A DNA stretch of 64,000 nucleotides from Brachyspira sp. SAP_772 (GCF_009755885.1 NZ_VYIX01000001.1:732157-796156), one strand, 5' to 3'. Counted from the first letter of the stretch, positions 37,121-48,594 are shown. The notes: generated by a model from the sequence alone, not told the origin. Made by a program: numbers and translations.

Positions 37121-37527
37121 ATCTCTTCAAAAACCAAATAATTACTAGAAAGTAATGTGTATAAAGTTAATTTTTTTCCTTCAACCTTATATGAAGTAGC
37201 ATCTTTTAAAAGCCTTAAGTATTCATCTTCTGCTTTCATTTTATCTTTACTTCCAGACATTAATGTTGTTATTAAATTATATACATTAAAAATATCTCCA
37301 TCTATCTCATATAAAGATGAATATCTATTAACTGCTGAAAAACCATTTATTTTATTATCATTAAATTCAATTGTAATACCCATCTCTGGATATATACTAA
37401 CTAATTTAAACTTTCTGCCATCTAATATATCTTTTTTATCTGTTGTATTATTTTCTGTGATTTTGTTTTGCTCTGTAGTAGAACATGAACATATTAATAA
37501 CAATATAAAAATAAAGAACTTTTTCAT
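37117..37527 (-). CDS. META/HslJ-like lipoprotein (first of a pair)
   Basis: Starting at ATG 37527 behind TTGGATG gives a 136-aa lipoprotein ('MKKFFIFILLLICSCSTTEQ', lipobox Cys at about 13-15). The body parallels the next gene: 'LDGRKFKLVSIYPEMGITIEFNDNKINGFSAVNRYSSLYEI', 'DEYLRLLKDATSYKVEGKKLTLYTL', final 'LVFEEI'. The longer frame from 37599 would put a hydrophilic stretch in front of the lipoprotein signal and is rejected. The pair seems to come from a tandem duplication followed by divergence. Confidence 0.75.
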   Translation of the reverse strand: MKKFFIFILLLICSCSTTEQNKITENNTTDKKDILDGRKFKLVSIYPEMGITIEFNDNKINGFSAVNRYSSLYEIDGDIFNVYNLITTLMSGSKDKMKAEDEYLRLLKDATSYKVEGKKLTLYTLLSSNYLVFEEI

Positions 37528-37615
37528 AAACATCCAAATAATTATTATTAAATTAATGCAATTATCGGTATTAGTGTATTTATTTTTTATGATACACAAT
37601 ATTTTTAAAATAAAA

Positions 37616-37640
37616 TCCCTTATCCAAAAAAGATAAGGGA
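37616..37640 (-). terminator. Intrinsic terminator after the substrate-binding lipoprotein gene
   Basis: TCCCTTATC (37616-37624) and GATAAGGGA (37632-37640) form a perfect 9-bp stem. On the minus strand it is followed by TTTTATTTT. It lies 22 bp after the stop of the gene at 37663. Confidence 0.8.
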
Positions 37641-37662
37641 CTGTAAAATATAATTTAACAAT

Positions 37663-39261
37663 TTATTCTAAATAAGCATAGTGAAATTGATATTCTTGTA
37701 ATGGAGTTAATACATAATCTTTTAATCTTTTGCTTACCAAAGTTGGATTTGATGGATTGTATATTGGGATAAGCAAATTATCTTCTGCTACTAATAATTT
37801 TTCAGCTTTATGCATAGCCTCCATTCTTATATTTTGATTAGCAGTAGATCTAGCAGTTTCTATATATTGGTCAAACATAGCATTACTATATCCTGTAGAG
37901 TTTTGACTTCTATAGCTTAAATAATTTTCTAAGAAAGTCATAGGGTCACTATAATCACCAATCCATAAAGTTCTTATAAGCTGATAATCTTTGTCACTTC
38001 TCATTTGCTGATAAGCAGCCCATTCTAAAGCAGTTATTTTCAAATCAATACCCAAATTCTCTTTCCACATCTGCTGCACAGCCTCAGCTACCTGCATATA
38101 AACCAAATCTGAAGTAGTTTTATATTCTAATACAGGAAAATTCTCACCATTAGGATATCCTGCTTCAGCCAATAATTTTTTAGCCATCTCAACATTATTA
38201 GAATAAGCATCTTTAGATAAATCAATATATTCTCCGCCATTTTCTCTAAAATCTCCGCTAACATCATAAGCCCCCACAGGAACCCAAGCACTAGTAGGTG
38301 ATTTTGCAGTAGGAACAACATTTTCTACTATATAATTTCTATCTATTGCCAAAGATAATGCCTTTCTTATTCTTACATCCTTTAAAACTTCATTAGTAGC
38401 ATTTATACCAAAAGCAACTGTAGAAAAATATGGAGCTATATTAATTATACCCTCTTCTTTAAGTTTTGCTAAATCTTGCTCTATAATATTAACAGAAAAG
38501 TCTAATGAACCATCTTTTATACCAGCAAGTGCTAAAGTAGCATCTTTCATCATCACAAAAGTAATTTTTTCTGGAACAATATTATCTTTATTCCAATAGT
38601 TAGTATTTTTAATTACAACTATCTTTTCATCAGGGTTTCTTTCTGTCATAATAAAGGCACCATTACCAATATAGCTTTCTGGGCTTAATGACCATTTATC
38701 TCCGTACTTTTCTATTATGTCTTTTCTAACAGGAGCAAATATAGGATAAGTAAGTATATCTAAAAAATAACCTGTAGGAGCCTCTAAAGTTATTTCTAAA
38801 GTATAATCATCTATTGCTTTTACTCCAAGTTCTTCTACTGGAAGTTCGCTAGAAAGTATTTTTATAGCATTTTTTATATATTCTACAAATGAAGTATATT
38901 CAGCAGCACTAGCAGGATTAGCAGCTCTTTGTAAAGCATAAACAAAATCATTTGCTGTTACATTTAATCCGTCAGACCACTTACCATTCTCTCTCAAATG
39001 AAAAGTATATGTAAGTCCATCATCTGAAATATCCCAACTCTCACAAGCTCCGCCTTGCAAATTTCCATTCTTATCTTTAATTATCAAAGTTTCAAATACA
39101 TGTCTTGGATAAACAAAATCATTTCCAGATAATGTAGGGTCTATTGTCTTTGGCTCTTCCCCAGCATTAATAAACAATTCTTTTGAAGAACGACTTACAT
39201 TATTTGTACATGAAAAAATTAAAACAGAAATACAAAAAAATAGTAATATTCTTTTTAACAT
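37663..39261 (-). CDS. Oligopeptide ABC transporter substrate-binding lipoprotein (OppA-like)
   Basis: The 532-aa protein is an extracytoplasmic solute-binding protein of family 5. A lipoprotein signal ('MLKRILLFFCISVLIFSCTN', Cys at about 18) anchors it. The body opens with 'LFINAGEEPKTIDPTLSGND', has the family motif 'WDISDDGLTYTFHLRENGKWSDGLNVTANDFVYALQR' (about 75-111), 'APTGYFLDILTYP' and 'KALSLAIDRNYIVENV' (about 300-315). It would capture peptides for import. The permease genes are not adjacent; an OppD-like ATPase starts at 63088 but is far away. A terminator follows. Confidence 0.92.
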   Translation of the reverse strand: MLKRILLFFCISVLIFSCTNNVSRSSKELFINAGEEPKTIDPTLSGNDFVYPRHVFETLIIKDKNGNLQGGACESWDISDDGLTYTFHLRENGKWSDGLNVTANDFVYALQRAANPASAAEYTSFVEYIKNAIKILSSELPVEELGVKAIDDYTLEITLEAPTGYFLDILTYPIFAPVRKDIIEKYGDKWSLSPESYIGNGAFIMTERNPDEKIVVIKNTNYWNKDNIVPEKITFVMMKDATLALAGIKDGSLDFSVNIIEQDLAKLKEEGIINIAPYFSTVAFGINATNEVLKDVRIRKALSLAIDRNYIVENVVPTAKSPTSAWVPVGAYDVSGDFRENGGEYIDLSKDAYSNNVEMAKKLLAEAGYPNGENFPVLEYKTTSDLVYMQVAEAVQQMWKENLGIDLKITALEWAAYQQMRSDKDYQLIRTLWIGDYSDPMTFLENYLSYRSQNSTGYSNAMFDQYIETARSTANQNIRMEAMHKAEKLLVAEDNLLIPIYNPSNPTLVSKRLKDYVLTPLQEYQFHYAYLE

Positions 39262-39419
39262 AATTCTCCCCTTCTATATATGGTTAAGTAATAATACTAT
39301 ATTTAGAAATATAATGCAATTAATTAATAATATATTTACTTATATATATAATAAAATTCTAACAGAATTTTCTATTTTTTCGATAATTATAACGATACAA
39401 TAAAAAATGGAGTTGCAAA

Positions 39420-41267
<1,848 letters not shown>

Positions 41268-41269
41268 TA

Positions 41270-41716
41270 TTACTTTTTATTACATACAAAACTTTTACCT
41301 ATAAGAGTTGGATATAATATATTTTTTGTAAACTTAATTGTAAGAGACGAAGCATCTTCAGAAAAAGTTAAAGAACCCTCTACAAATTTTTGATTTGCTT
41401 TAGGTACAGAAAAAGTGTAATCTAATCCTTTTCCTTCAACATCTAAATATAATAAATAATCAGGTTCATTTGTATTATTGCTGTTAATAGAAGATGATAA
41501 TTTGTTATATTTTATAGCTACCCATAAATATGCATTTTTTAAGTTTGTATCTACACTTGAAGCATCAAAACTATCAACTGAAACATAACTACTTTTATTA
41601 AACTGCTCTAAACCTTTTGAATAATCAACACTAAATGCATCATTACCAGTTTTATCTTTATTGGAACAGCTAATAAATAAAACAACAAAAATAAAGTACA
41701 ATGATTTTTTTATCAT
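41270..41716 (-). CDS. Hypothetical lipoprotein, 148 aa
   Basis: A lipoprotein signal ('MIKKSLYFIFVVLFISCSNK', Cys at about 17) precedes a beta-rich soluble domain without a recognised family. Features are 'YLWVAIKYNKLSSSINSNN' (about 68-86), 'LLYLDVEGKGLDYTFSVP' and 'LTFSEDASSLTIKFTKNI'. It ends in 'VCNKK', with one Cys that could pair with none other in the mature part. GGAGG stands 9-10 bp before the ATG. It converges with the GerMN gene, 2 bp apart, and lies downstream of jag, separated by a terminator. Confidence 0.68.
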   Translation of the reverse strand: MIKKSLYFIFVVLFISCSNKDKTGNDAFSVDYSKGLEQFNKSSYVSVDSFDASSVDTNLKNAYLWVAIKYNKLSSSINSNNTNEPDYLLYLDVEGKGLDYTFSVPKANQKFVEGSLTFSEDASSLTIKFTKNILYPTLIGKSFVCNKK

Positions 41717-41790
41717 TTTATCTTCCCTCCAATAAATTATTTAATAATATAATATAACTATTTTTAATATTTTACAATAAAAATAAAAAA

Positions 41791-41813
41791 GGCCGCATTT
41801 TATTTATGCAGCC
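41791..41813 (-). terminator. Intrinsic terminator of the rpmH-rnpA-yidD-yidC-jag cluster
   Basis: GGCcGCAT (41791-41798) and ATGCaGCC (41806-41813) form a stem with one mismatch. On the minus strand it is followed by TTTTTTATTTTTATTG. It lies about 30 bp after the jag stop. Confidence 0.8.
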
Positions 41814-41844
41814 TCAATTTTTGTATAAATTATTTTTTAATTAG

Positions 41845-42549
41845 TTATCTATTTCTGTAATAGGATTTATTATATCCGCCCTTATCATTATATCTTTTAT
41901 TATTGTATCCGCCTTTCTTTTTAGAATAAACTCTAACACTTCTATATGGCGGTTCACCATCACTTTTAGTTTCTACATCTTGGTCATTTTGTAATTCTAA
42001 GTGTATTATTCTTCTTTCATAAGGAGACATAGGCTCAAGTGAAACAGTTCTTCTAGTTCTTTTAGCTTGCTGTGCAGCTTGACGAGCCATATGCTTTAAA
42101 GTCTCTTCACGTCTGTCTCTATATCCATCAACATCTAATATAATATGTCTCTCATTATCATCGCCAAATTTTTTAGAAGCTATTAATGATATTATGAACT
42201 GTAAAGCCTCTAAAGTATTTCCTTTTTTACCAATTAAAACTCCAGAATCTTCTGTAGAAATATCTATATATATTCTTTTTTCAGTTTCTTCTTTTACAGT
42301 TACTTCAGCATTAATACCCATATATTTTAAAACAGTGGCCATAATTTCTTGAAACTCATTCAAATCATTAGCCAATTCTTCATAAAAAACTCTTATAATA
42401 GTGGGCGAATCTTCTCCTATTCCAAGAATACTCCTTTTACCTTTGTCTATCACCTCTACTCTAACTTGATCCTCTGTAAGATTAAGTTCTGTAAGGGCAT
42501 TATTAATAGCGTCTCTCTCAGATTTGCCACTAAACTCTTTTACTAACAT
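41845..42549 (-). CDS. jag: Jag/KhpB RNA-binding protein
   Basis: The 234-aa protein has the three-part Jag layout: a Jag-N domain (about 1-52) with 'VKEFSGKSERDAINNALTELNL' and 'GKRSILGIGEDSPTIIRVFY', a KH domain (about 75-150) with the GxxG loop in 'SGVLIGKKGNTLEALQFIISLI', and an R3H domain (about 150-210) with 'LEPMSPYERRIIHLELQ'. It ends in a Gly/Tyr/Asn/Lys-rich tail ('RYNDKGGYNKSYYRNR') unlike the usual C-terminus. Jag proteins bind RNA and affect envelope growth and membrane-protein biogenesis. It follows yidC by 26 bp, the classical order. Confidence 0.93.
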   Translation of the reverse strand: MLVKEFSGKSERDAINNALTELNLTEDQVRVEVIDKGKRSILGIGEDSPTIIRVFYEELANDLNEFQEIMATVLKYMGINAEVTVKEETEKRIYIDISTEDSGVLIGKKGNTLEALQFIISLIASKKFGDDNERHIILDVDGYRDRREETLKHMARQAAQQAKRTRRTVSLEPMSPYERRIIHLELQNDQDVETKSDGEPPYRSVRVYSKKKGGYNNKRYNDKGGYNKSYYRNR

Positions 42550-42575
42550 AATTTCCTCCTTAAAAAAGAATAAAT

Positions 42576-44426
42576 CTATTTTCTTTTCTTTTTTGCATTT
42601 CTTTTTTTAGTATATTTTTCTTCAACAACCGTTTCATTATTAGAATCATTTTTATTTAAAAGTTTTGAAGTTATAAATTGCTGAATTACCCCAAAAATAT
42701 TCTGTGCTGTCCAATATAAAGCCAAACCGCTTGCAAAATTGTAGAACATAAAAAGCATCATAAGCGGGAATATAGTAGTCATCATCTTCATCTGCATAGC
42801 AGCCTGTCCAGAAGCACCTGCAGAAGAAGAAGGCTGTATCTTCATACTAACATAACTTGTAACAGCCATAAGTATAGGGAATAAATTGAAATTAAAACCG
42901 CCCAAAATAGGTATAGATGCTGGAAATACAAATAACCTATCTGGAGAAGATAAATCTGTAATCCACAAGAAAGGAGTATTTCTAAGCTCTACCATAGACT
43001 GCATCAAATAGAAAAATGCTATAAGAAGCGGGAAAGGTAAAAGCATAGGTAAACATCCGCCCAAAGGATTAATTTTCTCTTTCTTATAAATATTCATTAT
43101 TTCAGCATTTAATTTTTCAGGATTATCTTTATACTGCTCTCTAATACGTTCTATTTTAGGATTAGCCAGCTGCATCTTTCTCATGGATTTATATGAAGCA
43201 TGGTTAAGCGGATAAGTAACAATTTTAAATAGTAAAGTAAATAATATTATCGCCCAAGCATAACTCTTAGTAAAACCATATAAAACATTCAAAATAACAT
43301 CTAATATATAAGTTAAAGGTCTTAAATTAAGCCCTAAGAAAGATTCTTGGAATATTGATTCATAAGACTCTTCAAGATAATACTTAGAGAATATTCTTCT
43401 TACCTTTGGTCCTATATAAACAGAATAAGTGTCTACAACTGAAGAACCAGATTTTATATTATGCTCAGATATTAAATTAGCAACATGGAAATCATTTCTA
43501 TATTCATTAGTAACAGGCCTAGAAAAAGTCATAGTTTCAAACTTAGCATTAGACTGTGCGGGGCTAGAAATAATAGCAAAATATCTATTATTTAAAGCCA
43601 CCCATTTATCCTGACCTTCATAAATATTGTATCTAACATTATTAGTTTTAGCACCATTACCAAAACCGAACAATTTTGAGAATATATTTTCTTTAACTAT
43701 ATCCCCAGTAAGAAGAACTTTTGACTTACCATTACCCTTTATTAAATACTGTGCCTTTGTAGCATCTTCTCTCACAGCATTTTTCTCAGTCCTATAAGGC
43801 CCAATACCAGTACCCAAAAAATAAGAATAATACATAGATAGATCTTTTTCTCCAAGATTTTCTATAGTTACTGTATTAGTTAATTGATAAGGGTCTTCAC
43901 CAAAAGCAAAAGTCTTTTTTATTCTTATAGGATTTCCCTCTAAAGAAGCATCTGCCACATATGTAATAGTATTATTTTCTTTCACAGAATAATAATTAAA
44001 AATATTAGGTAAAGCTATAGAGTTTGATAGGTTTTGAAAAGTTAGAGTAAAAGGATATATACCTTCATAAACCTGCTCTACCATATCAACAATTTCATTT
44101 GTTATCTCAGAATCTTGTTTATAATAATTTTTAAGTTTATATGAAAACAAAGAACCATTTTTAAATGTAGCTATAACATAATCATTTTCTAATGTTTCAG
44201 TAGTATCATTAGTTAAACTATCATTAGTTATATAATCAACTTTTTGTATTTCTGAAGTATTTAATAATACGTTTTGATTTTCAATATTATTATTTTGATT
44301 TGTATTGTTAGTTTGTATATTTTCATTTGCTACGGGTTTAATTGTTTTAGCCTGATAGAACATATATGCAAACAAGATTACTCCAGAAAGTGCAACGGCT
44401 AAAATCATTCTCTTGTTATTACTCAT
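42576..44426 (-). CDS. yidC: Membrane protein insertase YidC (OxaA)
   Basis: YidC inserts and folds inner-membrane proteins. The 616-aa protein is of the Gram-negative type: an N-terminal helix ('MILAVALSGVILFAYMFYQ'), an Asn-rich linker, the large periplasmic P1 domain (about 75-345) and the conserved five-helix core (about 375-600). The core includes 'YAWAIILFTLLFKIVTYPLNHASYKSMRKMQLANPKIERI' with the conserved groove Arg-region, 'NPLGGCLPMLLPFPLLIAFFYLM' and 'FPLMMLFMFYNFASGLALYW'. The C-terminus is very basic ('EKYTKKRNAKKKRK'), fitting ribosome contact. It lies 26 bp after yidD. Confidence 0.95.
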   Translation of the reverse strand: MSNNKRMILAVALSGVILFAYMFYQAKTIKPVANENIQTNNTNQNNNIENQNVLLNTSEIQKVDYITNDSLTNDTTETLENDYVIATFKNGSLFSYKLKNYYKQDSEITNEIVDMVEQVYEGIYPFTLTFQNLSNSIALPNIFNYYSVKENNTITYVADASLEGNPIRIKKTFAFGEDPYQLTNTVTIENLGEKDLSMYYSYFLGTGIGPYRTEKNAVREDATKAQYLIKGNGKSKVLLTGDIVKENIFSKLFGFGNGAKTNNVRYNIYEGQDKWVALNNRYFAIISSPAQSNAKFETMTFSRPVTNEYRNDFHVANLISEHNIKSGSSVVDTYSVYIGPKVRRIFSKYYLEESYESIFQESFLGLNLRPLTYILDVILNVLYGFTKSYAWAIILFTLLFKIVTYPLNHASYKSMRKMQLANPKIERIREQYKDNPEKLNAEIMNIYKKEKINPLGGCLPMLLPFPLLIAFFYLMQSMVELRNTPFLWITDLSSPDRLFVFPASIPILGGFNFNLFPILMAVTSYVSMKIQPSSSAGASGQAAMQMKMMTTIFPLMMLFMFYNFASGLALYWTAQNIFGVIQQFITSKLLNKNDSNNETVVEEKYTKKRNAKKKRK

Positions 44427-44452
44427 AAAACAAAAAAGCTCCTTAAAAATAA

Positions 44453-44665
44453 TTATGGAACAGGATCATATATTTTTTTAGCAAGGGGATTACACCTAAG
44501 TACTCTTGCTATAGCGAGAAAACTGCCTTTAAAAGCACCATATTTAATAACAGCCTCTTTAGCATATTCAGAACAAGAAGGAATATACCTACAAGAAGGC
44601 TTAAGATATGGTGATATTGCTTTTTGATATATAAAAATTAAAAACAATAATATTTTCTTAAGCAT
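44453..44665 (-). CDS. yidD: Membrane protein insertion efficiency factor YidD
   Basis: The 70-aa product matches YidD (haemolysin-domain DUF37): 'FLIFIYQKAISPYLKPSCRYIPSCSEYAKEAVIKYGAFKGSFLAIARVLRCNPL', with the three conserved Cys residues at about 22, 28 and 52 in the 'CRYxPSCSEY' and 'RCNP' motifs. It assists YidC. It sits between rnpA (15 bp) and yidC (26 bp) in the usual order, so it is part of the operon. Confidence 0.95.
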   Translation of the reverse strand: MLKKILLFLIFIYQKAISPYLKPSCRYIPSCSEYAKEAVIKYGAFKGSFLAIARVLRCNPLAKKIYDPVP

Positions 44666-44680
44666 AAAAAACCAAATCCA

Positions 44681-45097
44681 CTAAATCCTATTAAACAACT
44701 TCATTAACTCTTTTTTATAATCCAAAAATGAACGGGAAATGTATCTATTAATAATGATAAAATAGTCATACCCTAAAGGTATATTAGTTTTTTCTGTTCT
44801 ATAGATTTCTCTAACAATTCTTTTCACCCTATTTCTTTTTACAGCATTAGCTTTATTTCTTTTTATTGTTACAACAAATCTAGAATAAGAACGATTATTT
44901 TGCTTTACAAGCATAGTAAAAAAATAATTACTATACTTTAGCAAATTAGAATTATCATTTTTATTAAAAAAACAAATTATATCTTTTTTATTTTTAAGTT
45001 TTTCTTTACGATATAATCTAAATGATACTCTCTTATTTTTTTCCCGATCATTAATCAGATTAGTATTACCATTTAATGATTGATTAACATCACTCAT
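44681..45097 (-). CDS. rnpA: Ribonuclease P protein component
   Basis: RnpA is the protein cofactor of RNase P, which trims the 5' end of tRNA precursors. The 138-aa product holds the family signature '[22 protein letters not shown]' pattern (residues about 90-111, with '[10 protein letters not shown]' as the RNR motif), preceded by '[13 protein letters not shown]' and followed by '[12 protein letters not shown]'. The N-terminal 25 residues, rich in Asn and Lys, exceed the usual start. If translation began at the ATG 45097, it overlaps rpmH by 8 bp, a coupling also seen in other bacteria where the two genes are nested. Confidence 0.92.
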   Translation of the reverse strand: MSDVNQSLNGNTNLINDREKNKRVSFRLYRKEKLKNKKDIICFFNKNDNSNLLKYSNYFFTMLVKQNNRSYSRFVVTIKRNKANAVKRNRVKRIVREIYRTEKTNIPLGYDYFIIINRYISRSFLDYKKELMKLFNRI

Positions 45098-45233
45098 CGG
45101 CAGAAGTTAAACGATATCTACCCTTTCTTCTTCTACGTTTTAATACATCTCTACCGTGCTTTGTTGCCATACGTTTAAAAAAACCAAATTTCCTAGCACG
45201 ACGCAACTTACTTGGCTGATAAGTACGTTTCAT
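45090..45233 (-). CDS. rpmH: 50S ribosomal protein L34
   Basis: A short frame of 47 codons gives the highly conserved L34: '[20 protein letters not shown]' followed by '[19 protein letters not shown]' and a short tail 'YRLTSADE'. L34 lies at the bottom of the large subunit. It is preceded by AAGGAG and a near-perfect promoter. The last 8 bases overlap the rnpA start in another frame, so rnpA translation is probably coupled. It heads the cluster rpmH-rnpA-yidD-yidC-jag. dnaA, which often stands next to rpmH, is not beside it here. Confidence 0.97.
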   Translation of the reverse strand: MKRTYQPSKLRRARKFGFFKRMATKHGRDVLKRRRRKGRYRLTSADE

Positions 45234-45302
45234 TTTTTCTCCTTCAAAGATTATATTTATCTTAATTTATTAAGTTAATAGCAATTTAAATTATGATGCT
45301 TA

Positions 45303-45331
45303 AATATACTTTATAATTATTTTTTTGTCAA
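45303..45331 (-). promoter_or_regulatory. Strong sigma-70 promoter of rpmH
   Basis: On the minus strand: a perfect TTGACA (45331-45326), 17 bases, then TATATT (45308-45303). It lies 70 bp before the rpmH ATG. The spacer starts with an A6 run. Confidence 0.8.
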
Positions 45332-45379
45332 GCATAAAACATTTATCATAATATAATAAAAAACAGAAAACGCATATTC

Positions 45380-45682
45380 TTATTCAATTTTTTTAACCCA
45401 TTTTATTGTATATCTGTCAAAAGATTTACTTCTATCGGCAAGCCATAGTGTTTCTTTTTTAACTTTAGCTTCTATACTAATGATTTTACCCTGATATTTA
45501 GAATACTCTTCAAAAAAATCTTTATCAAAATAATAATCTATATTGTTTTCTGATATAACTACATTTGGAAAAAGATAAGTACCTACTACTCTAATCTCAC
45601 CTGTTATAACCTGCTTCTTAGCAAAAAGCATAATAAATAATAAAGAAATAATAGACACAGCCTTAAAAAAATTATTATTCAT
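45380..45682 (-). CDS. Exported hypothetical protein, 100 aa
   Basis: A hydrophobic N-terminus ('FFKAVSIISLLFIMLFA', about 5-21) is a signal peptide or anchor. About 80 residues of beta-type sequence follow: 'ITGEIRVVGTYLFPNVVISENNIDYYFDKDF', 'YQGKIISIEAKVKKETLWLAD' and a closing 'YTIKWVKKIE'. The order 'V-G-T', 'L..G..I.I.AKV' resembles small OB-fold periplasmic proteins, though I cannot name the family. It is on the same strand as rpmH and upstream of it, but the rpmH promoter lies between them. Confidence 0.65.
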   Translation of the reverse strand: MNNNFFKAVSIISLLFIMLFAKKQVITGEIRVVGTYLFPNVVISENNIDYYFDKDFFEEYSKYQGKIISIEAKVKKETLWLADRSKSFDRYTIKWVKKIE

Positions 45683-45781
45683 AAACCAAAATACCTTATT
45701 TATAATCTAATAATATATTATTATTAAAATTATGTCCATATAGCTATTGAACATAAAATTAAATTAATATATTATACTACA

Positions 45782-46342
45782 ATGAGTAAATCTATTAAAC
45801 AATCAAAAGCAGTGCTTGTTATTGCATTAATGTATAGTGAATCTGAAATATATAATAATACTTTGAACGAACTAATAAACAATTTTGGAAACACTAAAAT
45901 AATTGGAGAAGAGTATTTATTTTCTCATTCTCATTATTATGCTGATGAAATGGGAGAAGATTTAAAAAAAAGATTTATAGTATTTGAAAATATGATAGAG
46001 CGAGATTATATAGTAGAAGTAAAAAAAATAACTGATGAAATAGAAAAAAAATATTTAGACAGTAATAATAACAGAAAAATAAATATAGACCCTGCAATAC
46101 TTACTTTAGAAAACTTTGTGCTAGTAACAAATAAAAACTTCACTCATAGAATATATTTAAAAGACGGAGTATTTGCTGATTTAACTCTAATATACAAAAA
46201 GAAAAAAGGATATACTGAACTACCTTGGACTTACGCAGACTATTCAAGCAATGAAACAAAGCTCTTTTTAAAACAAATAAGAGAGCTATTCTATAATAAA
46301 TTAATAGAAAGCTCCCCATTTGGTTCAAACTGGAATAATTAA
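45782..46342 (+). CDS. DUF4416 family protein
   Basis: The 186-aa product matches DUF4416: '[28 protein letters not shown]' at the start, '[26 protein letters not shown]' (about 42-67), '[38 protein letters not shown]' (about 100-138) and '[10 protein letters not shown]'. The conserved His, Tyr and Glu residues suggest a catalytic or binding site, but no function is known to me. It lacks signal and membrane segments. Its stop overlaps that of the chemoreceptor gene on the opposite strand through a shared TTAA (46339-46342). Confidence 0.88.
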   Translation: MSKSIKQSKAVLVIALMYSESEIYNNTLNELINNFGNTKIIGEEYLFSHSHYYADEMGEDLKKRFIVFENMIERDYIVEVKKITDEIEKKYLDSNNNRKINIDPAILTLENFVLVTNKNFTHRIYLKDGVFADLTLIYKKKKGYTELPWTYADYSSNETKLFLKQIRELFYNKLIESSPFGSNWNN

Positions 46343-48594
46343 TAATCTTTTATATCAGCAGTTTTTACAAACTCTTTATCCCAAACACCAATATGTTCTA
46401 TTAAGAGCTTTGCTAGAAGTCTAGAGAAATCTTCAGCAATATTTCGCCAATTAGAACTAGTTTTAAATGCTTCATATTCTTCATTAATAGCTTTAATAAA
46501 CTTTTTATGTTCCTCAAAATGTTCTTTTATTTTTGGATAATTCTCTTTATTTTGCATTTGTATTTTCTGCTCTTCAGAGAAGTGATATTTAGTATAATCT
46601 ATAGCACCTTTAAATGCTTCATCAACTTCATTTTTATCATTATTGTATAGAGCATGATGCACTTTATTAGCATAATCTATAATCTGTTTATGCTGTTCAT
46701 CTATTATTTTATTATGTGTATAATATTGACTAGTCCACTCTAATCTACGAGGACCAACCTTAAAAAAGCTCATAGCATTAAATAATTCTTCCATTTGTTT
46801 TTCAAGTTCCTGAGAAGATTCCTGCATAGAATATACTAAACTAGTATTTTCTTGAGTCTTAGAATCCATATTCATAACAGCACTATTGATATTATTAATG
46901 CCAGCCATCTGTTCATTTGTTGTATTAACCATATCTTCTATTACTTTTGTTGTTTCATTTATTTTATTTTCTATATCAGCAAATAATTCTCTAGATGTAT
47001 TAGCAGAATTGGTAGCATTTTTTACTTTTTCATTACTGCCGTTAATAAAAGAAGTTATATTATTAACAGAGCTTTGTGTAGTCTGCGCCAAATTTCTAAC
47101 TTCAGAAGCTACAACTGCAAACCCTCTTCCTTGTTCACCAGCACGTGCTGCCTCTACAGAAGCATTTAAGGCAAGTATATTAGTTTGAAAAGCAATGTCT
47201 TCTATAAACTTTACTAAACCGCTAATTTTATTACTATATTCAAAGGCTTCTTCTGTATTTTTTGCAGTTTCTGCTATGATACTTCCTGCTTTCTCTATAG
47301 CATCCCTTGACTCTATCATCATCTTATTAATTAAATTAGCATTTTCCACAGATTTTTCTATAGTGCTTGATATCTCCTCTGTAGCTTCTGCTGTTTTACT
47401 TAAAGAATCTATTTGTTCATTTGTTCTGTTATATAAATCTTTGTTGGCATAAGAAAGCGAATAGGCTGTTTTTTTAGTTAAGTCTATATTAGAATTTGCT
47501 GTTTCAATTATGCTCTTCATAGAATTTCTTATATTGTCAAAACTTCTTATTAAATAGCCCATTTCATCTTTTCTGTTTAAATATTTATCAGCTATATTAA
47601 AAGTTAAATCTCCGTCAGATATGATACTAGCCACCCTCAATGCTTCATTAACATAAGAAATAAGTCTCTTAGTAAATAAAATAGCAAAAGAAACCAAAAC
47701 ACCTATAACAACAATAGCAGTTATTATGGCATACAAAACCATATTTCTTGAAGGAGCATATAACTCACTTTTAGCCATAGAAACTATAATATACCAATTT
47801 GTATTTTTTATATTATGAAATGACATATAATATACTTCTTTGGCATCTTTATAAGTAATGATACCATTTTTATCTTTTATCACTGTTTCATATGGCGGAT
47901 AATTATCTGTTGTCAATATTTTATTTTTATCTTTATGAGCTAATATCTTTTTATTTTTATCTATAATAACAATTTGACCAGAATTACCTATACTAAAATT
48001 GATAATAAATCTATCAACAAAATCTGCCCAATTTACATTACCTACTAAAACCCCTATTAAATTACCATTATTATCTTTTATACCATGCCATAATCTATAA
48101 GTTGGAAGCCCTGTCATTAGAGATTTTTCTATACTATCTTCACCTCCTGTATTATATCCAGAAGCTTCAAACATTTTCCAATCTTCATTTGCTTTATTAA
48201 TTGATACTCCTAATAAGTTTCCTCCTGAAGAATCTAAAATAGCGTTTCCTGCTGTATCTATAATGATAAAGTTCAAAAAAGAATTTTTACTATCTGCAAA
48301 AGATTTTAATGCATCTTCAGCATTTAATCTTAAAACAGTATCATTTGTATTTTGAAGAAAATTAATAACATCATTATTTTTAGAGAAATTCACCATAGAA
48401 TTATTATTATCTTCAAACCATAAATCAACAAGCTTATTATAAGACAAAACATTCGACTCAAGCCCATTTCTCACTATAACATCCATCGCCTTTGATGCCA
48501 AAAGAGAAACCATAATTATACTAGATATTGTAGCAATTATAACTGAAACTGTAACTATAAAAGGTATCTTAAATATTAATTTATGAACATTCAT
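46339..48594 (-). CDS. Methyl-accepting chemotaxis protein fused to bacteriohemerythrin
   Basis: The 751-aa receptor has a first membrane helix (about 10-32), a dCache-like periplasmic sensor (about 40-275, with '[22 protein letters not shown]'), a second helix (about 285-308), HAMP (about 310-365) and the signalling domain. Its hairpin tip, '[20 protein letters not shown]' (about 467-486), is canonical. The C-terminus (about 620-750) is a hemerythrin with all seven di-iron ligands: 'DEQH', 'YHFSEE' (His and Glu four apart), 'HFEEH' (two His) and 'HIGVWD' (His and Asp). It should sense O2 or redox in the cytoplasm plus a ligand outside, and feed CheA/CheW. It has no methylation-site or CheR-tether motif that I can define. 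Confidence 0.93.
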   Translation of the reverse strand: MNVHKLIFKIPFIVTVSVIIATISSIIMVSLLASKAMDVIVRNGLESNVLSYNKLVDLWFEDNNNSMVNFSKNNDVINFLQNTNDTVLRLNAEDALKSFADSKNSFLNFIIIDTAGNAILDSSGGNLLGVSINKANEDWKMFEASGYNTGGEDSIEKSLMTGLPTYRLWHGIKDNNGNLIGVLVGNVNWADFVDRFIINFSIGNSGQIVIIDKNKKILAHKDKNKILTTDNYPPYETVIKDKNGIITYKDAKEVYYMSFHNIKNTNWYIIVSMAKSELYAPSRNMVLYAIITAIVVIGVLVSFAILFTKRLISYVNEALRVASIISDGDLTFNIADKYLNRKDEMGYLIRSFDNIRNSMKSIIETANSNIDLTKKTAYSLSYANKDLYNRTNEQIDSLSKTAEATEEISSTIEKSVENANLINKMMIESRDAIEKAGSIIAETAKNTEEAFEYSNKISGLVKFIEDIAFQTNILALNASVEAARAGEQGRGFAVVASEVRNLAQTTQSSVNNITSFINGSNEKVKNATNSANTSRELFADIENKINETTKVIEDMVNTTNEQMAGINNINSAVMNMDSKTQENTSLVYSMQESSQELEKQMEELFNAMSFFKVGPRRLEWTSQYYTHNKIIDEQHKQIIDYANKVHHALYNNDKNEVDEAFKGAIDYTKYHFSEEQKIQMQNKENYPKIKEHFEEHKKFIKAINEEYEAFKTSSNWRNIAEDFSRLLAKLLIEHIGVWDKEFVKTADIKDY

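Noticed and set aside
45234-45379. Possible replication origin next to rpmH
   Set aside because: rpmH is often near oriC, but there is no dnaA gene and I saw no DnaA boxes (TTATCCACA-like) in the gap.
46886-47452. Plus-strand frames opposite the chemoreceptor signalling domain
   Set aside because: The opposite strand encodes the conserved receptor hairpin; the plus-strand products have no signal or motif.
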